A DNA stretch of 64,000 nt from Ophiura sarsii (GCA_035610835.1 CM069443.1:65381577-65445576); one strand, 5' to 3'. Shown: positions 1-11,929, numbered from the stretch's first letter. Numbers and translations: made by a program. Notes: generated from the sequence alone by a model not told the origin.

Positions 1-296
1 TAACCGTAGACGACTAACCTTACACGTATTTGTCTATACTATACTATGGCCACTCATATAAACTGTGTTCAATTATTACAGTGAAAAATATTTTTTCAAA
101 CAGTTAAGTATATCATAACTTTACTTTTAAACCACGCCTCTGTATGCCTACTTGGCGTCTAATTGTGCATGCGTATAATAGGAATCTCCAATGACGCTTA
201 ACACGAATAATGGCGCTAAGTTCGTTCTTACCATAGGAACTTTAACATCAACACACAATGACACGATATTTATACTTTATTCTATGCAATTTTTAG

Positions 297-563
297 ATGA
301 CCAACCACCAGTGATACATTGCCCATCCCCATCCATGATATCGTCTGCTACTGGAAACAATTTCAAAGTTGTTTCGTGGGATATGGAAAGCATGGCCGAG
401 GACAATGACGTGTCGGATAACAACAACACCGATCATATTATAACGGTCCAATGCACGCCCTCATCTGGGTCTACATTTCAAGTTGGGCGCACTGTTGTGA
501 ATTGCACTGCGTACGATTACAGCAAGAATTCGGCGAGCTGCATATTTTCAGTTGGAATTGAAG
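297..563 (+). CDS. HYR (hyalin repeat) domain exon of a modular extracellular protein
   Basis: This internal exon encodes one HYR domain, an immunoglobulin-like extracellular module found in hyalin, sushi-repeat and complement-type proteins. The translation shows the family signature DDQPPVIHCPS at the start, a central acidic DND segment, then VQCTPSSGSTFQVGRTVVNC and CTAYDYSKNSASC near the end. It follows a tttttag acceptor (AG at 295-296) and ends at an aag|gtacat donor. Both boundaries are phase 1, so the exon is a symmetrical 267-bp module, as expected for a shuffled extracellular domain. Joined to the next exon (998) it reads on in frame as ...GIE-DIECY. Upstream exons lie left of the window, so the whole protein is unknown; a secreted or membrane-anchored adhesion-type protein is the inference. 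Confidence 0.75.
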
Positions 564-684
564 GTACATGTACCGTATTTATTGTTATTTTTACAAACAA
601 AACATGACATCCCATTATAACAAACAAATCCATATAGAAATCATATCTTGTACCTGGTAGCAGTTTCAATGCCACATTCTGCTT

Positions 685-838
685 GTCAGTCACTGTGTTT
701 ACCTGAAGCTTTCTTGTTCTTCTGTTTTATTTCTGAAGAAAAGATTGCCGTTGCTGAAGTTGAAATACTGATCGTAGATTCTTAATAAAACCTAGCTTTC
801 TCTATCTGTCTCTGTCACTTGTAGTAGTACCACAAGTT
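685..838 (+). repeat. Dispersed repeat, copy 1 of 2 (second at 3761-3912)
   Basis: About 150 bp here, in the intron between the HYR and kringle exons, is nearly identical to 3761-3912 in the same orientation. Both copies hold the core gaagctttcttgttcttctg and end in tgtaccacaag-like sequence. No terminal inverted repeats are evident. It could be the end of an interspersed element whose family I do not recognise. Confidence 0.7.
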
Positions 839-997
839 CACTCAACGGCGTCTACACAACGATAGTCTATTCTCTTAGGCAGGTATAAAACATAATGAAA
901 GTCGACAACGATGAGGCGAATATAAAACTAAAAAGACTATTCAAAAGTATATTTGATTTCGCCAATTTATTTGATCTCAAAATGTCTACTTCAACAG

Positions 998-1269
998 ATA
1001 TTGAATGTTACACGATGCTGAATGGTTTCGATTATAGAGGCAATCATTCTATCACCGAGAGTGGTTTTACGTGCCAGAACTGGTCCTCGCAATCACCGTA
1101 TGAGCATTCATTTACGCCTACGGCCTATCCGAACTCTGGTTTAGGGGACCATAATCACTGTCGCAACCCAAGCCCAGAAACGACACCAAGACCCTGGTGT
1201 CACACAACGGATACAGAGAAACGTTGGGAATTGTGTGACGTTGGTTCGTCAAGCACATCTTGCTTTTAA
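998..1269 (+). CDS. Kringle domain, C-terminal exon of the HYR-kringle protein
   Basis: This exon encodes a complete kringle, the triple-disulphide domain of plasma proteases and some receptors. Six cysteines fall in kringle order: ECY, TCQNW, HCRNP, PWCHT, ELCDV and a last TSC just before the stop. DYRG, the SG before TCQNW and RWELCD are standard kringle landmarks. The acceptor is caacag (AG at 996-997) and the exon starts in phase 1, matching the phase-1 end of the HYR exon at 563. The reading frame stops at TAA 1267-1269, three residues after the sixth cysteine, so the kringle appears to be the C-terminus. No convincing polyadenylation signal is seen before the repeat at 1416. An alternative is splicing out of this exon at a weak GT near 1245. 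Confidence 0.75.
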
Positions 1270-1415
1270 ACATTCGCAATACAAATAGGGTACAGGAGGC
1301 TATGATCTGGAAATTGTTTTTTTATCTTTATAATGTTGCTACAATTAAAGTGGATTGACGTTTTAATAACGTTAAAAAAGTTCACAAAAATAACTAAGCC
1401 GTTATATTCTAACAC

Positions 1416-1854
1416 TAGGGAGCTTTCTACTTGGACGACGGACGCTTAAGATGACACCTCGAGTCATGTGCGCATGCGTCGACTTAGCAATCCCGCGATC
1501 GTCCAATTTCTGAGACCTGTCTTCGGCTGATTATTAGGGAGCTTTTCGATTTGCACGACGGATGAATCTAGGACGGTTGAATGGCACTTTGAGTCAGGTG
1601 CGCATGCGTCAATTTTGTCATCCGTTGGTCCTCTAAATGCTACAACACGTATAGGGACTAACAATCGTCGTGGTGACGACGGCAACGTTTTGTGTTTTAC
1701 TGTTGTAAAAGCGTCCGTCGTGCAAATCGAAAGCTGAAGACAGGTCCCAGAAATTGGACGACCGACGGATTGATAAGTCGACGCATGCGCACATATCTCG
1801 AGGTGTCATCTTACCGTCGTAGAAGCGTCCGTCGTCCAAATCGAAAGCTCCCTA
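1416..1854. repeat. Foldback / MITE-like element with nested inverted repeats
   Basis: The ends are inverted copies of each other: tagggagcttt at 1416 and aaagctcccta ending at 1854. The match runs inward over about 90 bp, including the palindrome gcgcatgcgtcgac. A second copy of the terminal motif, ttagggagctttt, begins near 1536, with its inverted partner near 1720-1733, so the element looks like one inverted pair nested in another. No open reading frame of note is present. A target-site duplication is not clear. Confidence 0.7.
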
Positions 1855-3256
1855 TTGATATTCGTATGACGGACAGTTAACAAAGTCTTACAATAAAGAA
1901 GAAGACATTAATTTTGATATTTAAATTTATTCGGATCTCAATGTTCGCTTAGCACTTTTACCTGGAACGGTCGGAACTGACAATAAGAATCGGTCAATTA
2001 ACCTGGAATGGTCGGAACTGACAATAAGAATCGGTCAATTAAAAATAACAGATTTAAATGACAGCTAGCTTTTTTCGGGAGGTGTTTATACATGTGTATT
2101 GAAGTCATAGGCGTCAAGGGCATATCCAGGACTGTTTTGATGGGGGGGGGGGGGGGGGTGCTTTGTGAGCGGAGTGAGCGAACCTAGTGGACCTACCAGC
2201 GGGTAGGGGTTTTCGCCATTTTTGAGGCAAAGATTCAGCATCCTGAAGCAGTAATTTTGGCATTTTCTCACATGCCTAAAAACAATTATTCCTGCATATA
2301 GGTATTACTATTAGGTAACAGGAGTAAAATTCAATCACAAAATGTGCACATTCAAATTCAAACTTTTCTAAAAAAAAGGAGAAAAAGAAGGAAAACGGAA
2401 GGAAGAAAGATGCAAACAATAATAGCATGATGTTTTGATTTGATTTTATGTAATTTCTATATTATTAATATGATTGTTACTATGTAAAAACGTTAATTAA
2501 AAAATAAAAGCACGAGTGCTCCATGCACTGTGGAAAAGTAAAAAGAAAAAGAAAAGAAAAAAGAAAAAAGAAAAAAGAAAAAAGAAAAAAGAAAAAAGAA
2601 AAAAAGAAAAGAAAAGAAAATTGCTTTTTACACGTTAACCACGAAAACTGTACAAAACATGGGTTTCATGAGACCTGTATCCTTTTTACACGTTAAATAA
2701 TATGGAAATGAGTTTGTAAAGAAAATACTGCCTAGTTACCGTGTTGTCAATCAATGATTTCTGTGTATTCTAACCGTTAGAACATTAGGACCAGTTGCCC
2801 CAATGATGGGGTAACTGGTCTGTGCCAAGTAAAGTTTTTAGTTAGTCGTAATTGGCCTTTTGTTTGGATTTTTTTTTAAATTGATTGTATGTTCTATGTA
2901 AACAGTTACATGGGTGATATTTTCATAGCAATTCCATAAATATTTACACGAGCTTTAAGCTTTTATATCATGAAATCTTAACCGGACCAGTTGCCCATCC
3001 TCCCCTAACCATCCCAAACTCTTTTTGTATAAGCGTGCATTAAGTAACCTCAGTGACTTTCATCAAGGTAATCATAGGACCGGGTAAGGTATCGCCCCCC
3101 CCCCCCCCCCCCCCCCCCCACCCCCACTTTGACTTTGGGTTAATTGCGCCTCTTTGTCTAAATGGCAATTTGCCCCTTGCCCGGTTTGATGATGAACAAT
3201 TTAGTAACATTTTTCCAGGAATATAAAAACCCGTTTAAAAGAAAAACGTACCTTAA
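1855..3256. other. Gene-free stretch with simple repeats
   Basis: No coding exon is recognisable. It contains two perfect-to-near-perfect 41-bp tandem copies (1960-2000 and 2001-2041), a 17-G run (2142-2158), a purine-rich A5-6G tract (about 2535-2620), a short hairpin whose arms read accagttgcccca and tggggtaactggt (about 2790-2820), and a 25-C run (3095-3119). Confidence 0.7.
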
Positions 3257-3584
3257 AGGTAGATGTTCCGATTTTCAACTTGAAGTTTTCTATTCTACAT
3301 GAAAGGTCATCCTTAAAAAAGTCGTGTTCCAAAGTTTGAGTTGCATAGCTCTAATGGTTCTTATTTTAGACGCACAAGATGATGTGAACTGTACCCATTG
3401 AGTAGTACACAAACTATATCGATGGTTACCACCATTCGACGTTATTTCATCGATTTCTCAGTAATTATACCGATTTAGGCCGTCAAATTGATGATGAGAA
3501 AAATACGAGCTTTCATATGAAATGAAAATCTCCGTATGTTTGAAATAATTCTGTGTTACCAAAATGTGATCGGGTCATCTACCT
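3257..3584. mobile_element. TTAA-flanked MITE, family P copy 1 (piggyBac-like)
   Basis: This non-coding 328-bp element begins AGGTAGATG and ends CATCTACCT, and both ends abut TTAA (3253-3256 and 3585-3588). TTAA target duplication is the hallmark of piggyBac-type transposition, so a non-autonomous piggyBac-like element is inferred. Related copies lie at about 33604-33960, 44443-44805 and 45863-46219; the last matches over its full length in inverted orientation. No transposase of this family is seen in the window. Confidence 0.75.
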
Positions 3585-3760
3585 TTAATAATAGCCAAAT
3601 ATGTTGTTCAAAATTCGCGCGCATCAAGTAGGATGCGACGTCATTCGGTGGAATAAACAACCCAGCTGCGCAATGTTTAACGTAATAGGGTCGAACTGAT
3701 GTTCATCGGGAAAAATACCCTTTGCCCCCCCCCCCCCTGACAAAAGAACCAGGTATTCAC

Positions 3761-3912
3761 TGGTCAGTCAATGTGTCTACCCGAAGCTTTCTTGTTCTTC
3801 TGTTTTATTTCTGAGGAAAAGATTGCCGTTGCTGAAGTTGAAATATTAATCGTAGATTCTTAATAAAACGTAGCTTTCTCTGTTTCTGTCGATTAGTGTT
3901 ACTTGTACCACA
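3761..3912 (+). repeat. Dispersed repeat, copy 2 of the 685-838 repeat
   Basis: This is a direct repeat of 685-838 with scattered substitutions, sharing the cttgttcttctgttttattt core. It abuts the left edge of the large foldback element. The family is not recognised. Confidence 0.7.
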
Positions 3913-3947
3913 AGACCACCTTCTTCACCTAAAGAGCAATTTCATTA

Positions 3948-5841
3948 CAAAAGAGCGGGAGGGTACCAACGGTACCTGCTTTCGGACGACCAAACTAACT
4001 CTTTTAAAACCACCGATTGTAAAATGCTATAATAGAAGTTCAAACTAGAAAATCTAAAATGAGTAGCATTCCAAAACAGAAAACTTTGATGAAGATGATT
4101 TAAAAGAAAATCAACTGAAAGCAACGTGTCCGACAAAATCTTTGTCGTGGCAAAACTTATTAGATGATGTGTTGTTAAAACAAACAACATTGAATTTCTA
4201 AACTTGAAATTACTATTTTGTCTTATCTCACAAAATATATCTGATTCTATGTCAAACGGTAAAAGCTTCCGAATGAAACTCGAAAAACGCTAGCTCTTTC
4301 TCCGACATTTAAAATGATAAATTTCCAAACTAGGAAAGTATATCTTATTAAACTCTAACAATTAAATGTCTTGCTGAATGTTGTGTAGGCCTAATGTGCT
4401 TTATTCCGTATTGGACTAAAAGACACGCGGCATGTATTGCTCATATTAAACTTATATGAGAAGGCAGTAGGTCTATTTATCTTACGATAAATCAATTTAA
4501 AACGATGACAGAAGGCATGTCTTGCCGTTCTTTAAACGATGATCGAGACTGTCCAGCGTAGGACGGAGAACATGGTCGCCATTTTGTTAACCAAGAAGTG
4601 GTTTAACTATTGGGAATTGAACATGGAAAACATTCATTACAGTTTCAGGCTTTTGCCAAACTGTATGATAGGCTTAATAGCGGCAGTTTGTCCGCGAAAT
4701 TTTAGGGCCCGAGTATGGTTCCGATCAGCGAAAGTTATCTCGCTCGTTGCATAACATTTTTATCGTCTGTTAGTAATATTGGCAAGTTTTGCCCTGTACT
4801 TACTTAGATTTAAAACTTGTGTATGTAGGCACAGGTCAGTTGACCTACCAGCAGCCCGTGCTACTGATGAGACTCACGGAGAGTCGAAACGCGTCTAGCT
4901 ACTCTACATGCCGTCACCATTGTTTTATCTTAAACATGGTGGGCCTTTACTCTATAGGACATTCTCAACTTATTTGTCTCCTCCCTAGTAGTTTAAACTC
5001 AAGGGAGAGAACATTTTAAGTTAGGAATGTTATTAGACATATACAAAGCTCATTGTATATAAGTCACTCTAAGTCTAGAATGGCATTTGGTTTTCCGTAT
5101 TAGTCCATTGGATTAATTTTGTTCTTCCCAGAGTCATCTTAGTTACGAAAGCAAGCTAGCTTTCTTTTAGCAAAAACTTTCATAAACCTGAAGTTCATAG
5201 TCATGAATTACCGGGTGAATTACAACAAGTCGCCTCCATCGATCATCGTTTAAAGAACGGCAAGACATGCCTTTCTTCTGTCATCGTTTTAAATTGATTT
5301 ATCGTAAGATAAATAGACCTACTGCCTTCTCATATAAGTTTAATATGAGCAATACATGCCGCGTGTCTTTTAGTCCAATACGGAATAAAGCACATTAGGC
5401 CTACACAACATTCAGCAAGACATTTAATTGTCAGAGTTTAATAAGATATACTTTCCTAGTTTGGAAATTTATCATTTTAAATGTCGGAGAAAGAGCCAGC
5501 GTTTTTCGAGTTTCATTCGGAAGCTTTTACCGTTTGACATAGAATCAAATATATTTTGTGAGATAAGACAAAATAGTAATTTCAAGTTTAGAAATTCAAT
5601 GTTGTTTGTTTTAACAACACATCATCTAATAAGTTTTGCCACGACAAAGCCTTTGTCGGACACGTTGCCTTCAGTTGATTTTCTTTTAAATCATCTTCAT
5701 CAAAGTTTTCTGTTTTGGAATGCTACTCATTTTAGATTTTCTAGTTTGAACTTCTATTATAGCATTTTACAATCGGTGGTTTTAAAAGAGTTAGTTTGGT
5801 CGTCCGAAAGCAGGTACCCTTGGTACCCTCCCGCTCTTTTG
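3948..5841. mobile_element. Large foldback element, ~600-bp inverted arms, TA-flanked
   Basis: Positions 3948-4546 and 5239-5841 are inverted copies with few mismatches, separated by a ~690-bp loop. The ends read CAAAAGAGCGGGAGGGTACC and its complement. A TA dinucleotide flanks each side (3946-3947, 5842-5843), which fits Tc1/mariner-type insertion but is short enough to be chance. The loop has no recognisable domain; its open frames (for example 4539-4754) show no family motifs. The low arm divergence suggests recent formation or gene conversion between the arms. Confidence 0.8.
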
Positions 5842-6059
5842 TAAAATTTTAAATGAAATGAGTAAAATCGGTGCCTTTCATTTTTTTTGTATCTTTATGA
5901 ATGGATATCGTCTTGGACATGGGTTATCCTTTTTCAAGGGAATTTCTGTTATACTTTGTCTAAACAATCTCCGCTAAATAGGCAGTCCTATCCTTTAGGG
6001 AATTGCTTCCATTGCGTGATGAAATTATGCAATTTTATTCCTGGTGTGTCTCCGGGTTT

Positions 6060-6220
<161 letters not shown>

Positions 6221-6977
6221 CATTGGAAATCCCTGCCTAATTCCATCAAGGAAATCAATAACTAGTCATCCCCTAATGTTACAAATACCATTCTGGTCCC
6301 ATTTTAAAGAATATTTAGCAGTCTATGTGGTTCAACAGACTTGTCAACTACTTGTAACAACTCATTAATTATGGATAAGACCATGATCATCAGCTTTCTT
6401 CCTATTCGCTACACAGTCAACATGAATAATTAGCCTCAATTTACCGGATTTATGAAAATGACTATAACAGAAAAGGTTTTCAACCTATGATAGCAAAAGT
6501 ATACATTTTTGGAAAGCTTGTAACTAGAGGAATTCAGAAATGCAGTTTAGATCAGGGAAGGGTACATCCTTTTAAGGAAACAAATATTTCTGAAAATTAT
6601 AAAAATATATAAAATAAAAATTGGAGATATTCACTAGCCGGTATAATTACCTTACCGACGTAGTAACCTTTGACAATTATATATCAGCTGATGGGTAATT
6701 AAATAATTAAAATAATATAATGAGGAAAGTAAATAATGATAGGGGTAGTTATAAAAAATATATGGATCTCAAATTAAAAATTAAAAAACTCCTTGGTCCT
6801 TGGTCGTACTATCATTTCAACGGCATATTTGGTTTCCTCATGCAATTTTCCTTCAGAAAATGTATACTTTTAACCTCAGGGGGTATAAAAGCAAATATAA
6901 ATGTGTCAAGATAAAATCATGTCGCGAAAGCCAAACTCCATGTGTAACGCGAAAGGAGGCGAGCTTCTAACGCATGA
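6221..6977. other. Gene-free stretch
   Basis: AT-rich sequence. I see no coding signature, inverted repeat or RNA gene. Confidence 0.6.
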
Positions 6978-7262
6978 CCATATTTATTTATTTATTTATT
7001 TGTTTATACCTTTTAGTCTTCTACTCCTGTCTTTCGCCCTCATGTCTCTCTTCTCCCATAAGAGGACCCCAAATGAAATAAGCTTCCTATATGGAGGCTT
7101 TTTGGGATATCCTTGGTATTCTCTGGTATTTATATATTTTCCCAATCCTGCCGTAGTTTACCAAGCATCTTGTTTTTATGTCTTTGTGCTATTTTATATG
7201 TAATTTATGATATTGTGCAATTATGTAATATGAGTACTGAATAAAAATAAATGAATGAATGA
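6978..7262 (+). mobile_element. Possible 5'-truncated non-LTR retrotransposon 3' end
   Basis: The stretch runs from a TTTA-rich tract through a pyrimidine-rich segment and a gcttcctatatggaggcttt motif to a tail of gaataaaaataaatgaatga units. A 3' untranslated region ending in short microsatellite units is typical of CR1/L2-type LINE ends. No reverse transcriptase sequence remains, so this is a tentative family assignment. Confidence 0.4.
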
Positions 7263-7315
7263 ATACAATTTCGTGAAAATGCGAGATTTCGGGGCGAGAT
7301 TTCGAGTCGTGATAC

Positions 7316-7440
7316 AGATTCCGGGTCGCGATACGAGATTCCGGGTCGCGATACGAGATTCCGGGTCGCGATACGAGATTCCGGGTCGCGATACGAGATT
7401 CCGGGTCGCGATACGAGATTCCGGGGTCGCGATACGAGAT
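7316..7440. repeat. 20-bp tandem repeat, ~6 units
   Basis: The unit agattccgggtcgcgatacg is repeated about six times with one single-base insertion near the right end. Because 20 is not a multiple of 3, the repeat opens frames on both strands; these are not genes. Confidence 0.9.
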
Positions 7441-7900
7441 TTCGAGCCCAAGATTTCAAAACAAGTGCCACTTGAAAACATCATTTTGGAGGAAATGTGA
7501 CTGTGTTGGGAAAAGTAAAAATGATATTGAAGCTTAAAAACTTTCTATAGGTAGCCAAGCGTTTACCCATTTCATAAACGTTTCAATTTTTCAAAAAAAG
7601 TCTAATCGTGTGCGGAGTTATACAAACAAACATGATTTAATTTTAGAGGGACTTACATTTTTTGAACCCTTATGAGTGTAGGCATAAATCTGACTACCAA
7701 TATTGGACTTGACAAATTCATATACCAGGTATAAAAGCCTATATCTACATGTATATTATAATACGCTACTCTCTGTCTGTTTGTCGGGGTGTTGGGGTGT
7801 TTGTTTGTCTGTCTGTGCGCGCTTTTTCGTCGCCTTCCCGGGGTCAGACTCGGTGGGTGGGTGCAGCTCGGTCCCCGCAAGAGCAAGTTCGCTCTTTTTG

Positions 7901-8660
7901 AAGTTGGTCGGATCGTGCTTAAACTCGGTGATCACAATGCTCGATGCGAGGCGAGCGTGGCGAAAATAAAACGGGTTGGCGTTTGTCGGGTCTTCCGGGG
8001 TCAAAGGTAGTCTAGGGGTCGAATTTTCAAAGTTTGTTCGATCGGGGTTAAACTCGGTGACGGGAAGCCCGAGTACGAGTCGAGCGTGGACAAAATAAAA
8101 CGGCTTTGCTTTTCTTGGGTCGTCCGGGGTCAAAGGTCGTCTAGGGGTCGAATTTTCAAAGTTTGTCCGATCGGGCTTAAACTCGGGGACGGGAAGCCCG
8201 AATGCGAGTCGAGCGTGGAAAAAATAGAGCATACGAGGTCAAAGGTAGACATCTAGGGGTCAACTTTTTGAAGTTGGTCGGATCGTGCTTAAACTCGGTG
8301 ATCACAATGCTCGATGCGAGGCGAGCGTGGCAAAAATAAAACGGGTTAGCGTTTGTCGGGTCTTCCGGGGTCAAAGGTCGTCTAGGGGTCGAATTTTCAA
8401 AGTTTGTCCGATCGGGCTTAAACTCGGTGACGGGAAGCCCGAATACGAGTCGAGCGTGGAAAAAATAAAACGGCTTTGCTTTTCTTGGGTCGTCCGGGGT
8501 CAAAGGTCGTCTAAAGGGTCGAATTTTCAAAGTTTGTCCGATCGGGCTTAAACTCGGGGACGGAAAGCCCAAATGCGAGTCGAGCGTGGACAAAATAAAA
8601 CGCCTTTGCTTTTCTTGGGTCGTCCGGGGTCAAAGGTCATCTAGGGGTCAAATGTTTAAG
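7901..8660. repeat. Trimeric higher-order tandem repeat (A-B-C, 370-bp period)
   Basis: Six monomers of about 110-130 bp start at 7901 (A1), 8031 (B1), 8160 (C1), 8271 (A2), 8401 (B2) and 8531 (C2). A monomers share gatcacaatgctcgatgcga; B and C monomers share cgatcgggcttaaactcgg. Same-type monomers are 370-371 bp apart and resemble each other more than neighbours do, which is a higher-order organisation. Long open frames on both strands are a by-product; none shows a protein domain. Confidence 0.85.
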
Positions 8661-8722
8661 TTCTGTCGATTGTAAGTGTGGTGGAATAGCAAAAGTGCAG
8701 TAATTAATCATCCACAATCCCC

Positions 8723-8833
8723 GGCAATGTCTTGCTAGACGTCCCGTAACTCAAGTGCGCATGCTCAAATCAATTAAAATACGTTGTAGCTATTACAGTT
8801 TATTCCGTACGGGACGTGAGGCAAGATAAAGCC
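8723..8833. mobile_element. MITE, family Q, intact copy
   Basis: A ~110-bp element whose ends are inverted repeats, with agacgtcccgta on the left and tacgggacgt on the right. A second copy at 57632-58316 is interrupted by a 553-bp insertion. This uninterrupted copy serves as the empty-site reference. Confidence 0.75.
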
Positions 8834-9390
8834 CAATCCCCATCCATCCAGGGAAGTAGCTACAAACCCGAGAACCGCCAAACCCGGGTGACCGCCTAGT
8901 TAAGCATAAACTCGAACAAAAATTATAAGGGTGCACACCACTATTACAGTCCATCGCCCAGCTTCCGTCGATCGCGATCACGAATGTAGTTCCTAAATAA
9001 CGGAAAGAATGGTTAATATTGACATGATATGTCATTCAAAATTATTGAATTTGATCTATATTTGTTCACTGAAGTGTACCTGAGATAATTCGAATGAAAA
9101 GAGTATACATCTACTGTTTTGTTCGAAAATATTGGCGGAGGGATACACATTGGTCACAACGGGCTACAAGGTGTAATTTCGTGTTAAAAAATACTACTCC
9201 GTAAAAAGGGGGAAATATAGAAAAATGTTAACGGTCACCACCATCTGAGTTTTTGACCCAGGCAAGATCTATATGTGTGTTAATAAATATTCCAAGATTT
9301 CATTCAATAAGTCGCAAGGTAACTCAAGATATTGCCGTTTTCCCGAGGCATCTTTCCCATAGAAACACACGTTAGCGCGTAATAGTGGTA

Positions 9391-9902
9391 TGCACCCATA
9401 AGAGGCCATCAATGCGTCGGCCATATTTGCGGGTACTAAACTCTGTTTCAGACCAACACCACAGATATCCAACACAACAGACATCCAAATCTGTGACCAA
9501 CACACACATGTAGATGGATACTCGTTCAAAATAACCCGCCAAATGTACTTAGCTTATTCTTTAAACAGTAATTAAAGGTCATGCATTGAATTGATCTGAA
9601 CAGCGAATACTACGGGAACGAGAACCGGTTGTTACAGTTTCGCATGAATAGGTAATCCACTTCACTCATGCGTGCCTGTAACAAAAGGTTCTCAGTATTC
9701 GCTGCTCAGATCAATTCAATGCACGACTTTCAATACACACAAATATATTGTTTAGAAAATAACCAATACATTTGGCGGGTTATTTTGAAACAAGTATCCA
9801 TCAACATGTGTGTTGGTCACAGCTTTAGATATCTGTGGTGTTGGTCTTTTTAAATTCTGAAACAGACTTTAGTTCCCGCAAATGGCCGACCCATGGATGC
9901 AC
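9391..9902. mobile_element. Foldback MITE, ~230-bp arms
   Basis: Left arm 9391-9625 and right arm 9665-9902 are inverted copies with indels, joined by a short spacer. Recognisable mirrored pieces are gcgggtactaaa / tttagttcccgc and tgatctgaacagcgaata / tattcgctgctcagatca. It has no coding content; both open frames here are arm sequence. Confidence 0.75.
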
Positions 9903-10281
9903 TCTCTATAGTTGCGAAAACAGCTAAGTGATGCAAGAAGATAACGTCGTATTGTTCAATGCCAATCGGTTATGTAATCGGTTAAACAAATGCCCCTCTG
10001 ACCGATAAATAGGGCTGTTTTAAAATGTTTAAGGTCGGTTATCATTTTCTTCTTATCCGTTTGTCCTTTATCAGATTCCACATTAAATTGATCCTATGTA
10101 GCTCTGATTGTCTGTCACGTTCAATTGGACCTTGCACATGTAACGGCTGGTTGACAAGTCCCGATGCTCAAGCTCAAGTTTTTACAATCTTTGACATTGA
10201 ACTAAAATAATAGACTAAAGTATTTCAATTATTCTCTGATCAGAGGTAAGTGTTTAGAAGTATTTATGAGATTTTATGATA

Positions 10282-11025
10282 AGGCCCCTTGCAATTAAAT
10301 GTGAGTTTACTGTTGCGTTTTTGAAAACCAGGACGAGGTGACTATTTAATATTAATATTGTAATATTTTGGGGTGAAGTCACCTGATTTAATATTGTCGG
10401 CGTTGTTAACTATTATCCAAGGTATGAATACAATTCAAATGCTGTTAAATATGTCCTACCACCACCTACTGCCTTGGCTTTGCATTTTGTTTCTTTTATA
10501 AAGGAATCTATTCATATTTGCATCCCTATTTTGAATATGAATATTAATGAGATATTCAATGTTTGTAAAACAAAATTCGTTATGCTAGCTCGAAGAATTT
10601 TAAAAATGGCCATCGTAAACAAACCTGAAATATTACCCAGAATGCACTAAGAAACTAAGCGGTTCGGCTTTGCGGACGCTAGGTAAAAAACTAAAAATAA
10701 CGTGGCAATGTTTTGATGTGACGTCATGCGCAGAAGCGATTGCGCAGTAATCAATTGCCGTGCCTACGAATATGCTCCAAATGCACACATTTCAATAGAA
10801 AGCGACAATTGCAAGTTTTGTGCAGAGTTATTTACATCACAGAAATGTTTTCCCAAACCGGAAGTATTGAAATGCGGCTCATCAGCTAATTTTATTGCCG
10901 GAAAAGTGTTAAAAAGCTTATGAAAATGAAATAATTAAATATTTTAAAAATATTACATATATCACGCGGGTGACTTTTGGACGCGCGCGGGCAACAGTAA
11001 ACTCACATTTAATTGCAAGGGGCCT
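10282..11025. mobile_element. TIR element, 35-bp perfect terminal inverted repeats
   Basis: The first and last 35 bp are exact inverted copies beginning aggccccttgcaattaaatg. The 744-bp interior has no recognised protein; a 65-residue open frame at 10726-10923 has scattered cysteines but no family match I can support. The target duplication is unclear. Confidence 0.75.
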
Positions 11026-11576
11026 AAGGCTAATGAAAGTCAACTGCGAGTTTCCCGTTCCTTTTTTGTTGTTGCTGAGGAATGGGGTGACTTTTTCATC
11101 ATTCATTATTCATTATTTGATCAGATTTCATTATTGACACGTAAATGCCTGTTTGATCAACCCATATTGATACGGGGGCTTCACGAGATGCAGGTTTACA
11201 TATTTACTATAGAAAGCCTTGATTTCGAGCCTAGTTCCCAGTTTTATATTTTACAAAGTTTAAATTATGTTTGAAATTGCTAAAACTGGCTACAAGTGAT
11301 GTTTTGAAGATAAATAAAACACGATGAAGGTTTAGTTCAAACTCCAAAATGTTAGCGCTTTTTCGATCATCTATAGGCCTACTTATATACATGTACTTGG
11401 CTGTCACTTAATTTGGTTAGAAACTTATCAAATTTGATTAGAATGCGCGCGAGGAACATATCATGCTATAAGTTTGTGTATACTGTCTACCATGTCTACT
11501 GTTAAATGGGCACATTTGAAGTGTATTTTTTTCTTCTCGTCTATCATTTAACTCAAATTTGTAAACATGACTTTTA
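11026..11576. other. Gene-free stretch
   Basis: AT-rich sequence in which I see no exon, RNA gene or clear repeat structure. Confidence 0.55.
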
Positions 11577-11584
11577 TAACACAT

Positions 11585-11929
11585 CAGTAGCGTATTTGGG
11601 GTATTTTTCAGGGTGGGGCAAAGGGTATTTTTTTCTGGTAGACCTTATGGAATTTTACTGCCTCGTCAACAAATTGAGAGCGAGGGAGGGGGGATCGTGA
11701 CGCGGGGTCCCCAAACTGGCGCGAAAAAACGAGCTCGATAACTAATCAACAGTGCTATGTAAACACACAGGACACACATTGGTGCGACACCATACGGTAT
11801 TTTACAGAAAATAAAAATCACTTAATCACTTCCACCTTTTAGCCCAGTAGTTCGAACTGTTCTTCCCTGTCAAAGCAGTCGGGGGGGGGGGGGCACTCTG
11901 CCCCCTGACCCCCGGGAGATACGCTACTG
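11585..11929. mobile_element. hAT-type MITE with perfect 8-bp target duplication
   Basis: The element begins CAGTAGCGTA and ends TACGCTACTG, and is flanked by the exact 8-mer taacacat on both sides (11577-11584 and 11930-11937). Ends of the CAG...CTG form and an 8-bp target duplication are hAT-superfamily features. The 345-bp body carries G-rich and C-rich tracts and no gene. A similar 5' end (cagtagcgta) occurs alone near 13227. Confidence 0.88.

Noticed and set aside
4539..5019. Open frames in the loop of the large foldback
   Set aside because: No transposase motif (no DDE/D blocks) and no codon pattern; treated as non-coding loop.
7316..7440. Possible CRISPR-like array
   Set aside because: The 20-bp units are contiguous without unique spacers, and the genome is eukaryotic.
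7756..8593. Long repetitive open frames on both strands
   Set aside because: They arise from the 370-bp higher-order tandem repeat; frames on both strands are equally open and no domain is visible.
10726..10923. 65-residue Cys-containing open frame inside a TIR element
   Set aside because: Considered as a zinc-finger or THAP remnant, but cysteine spacing fits no family I can name and there is no splice or start support.
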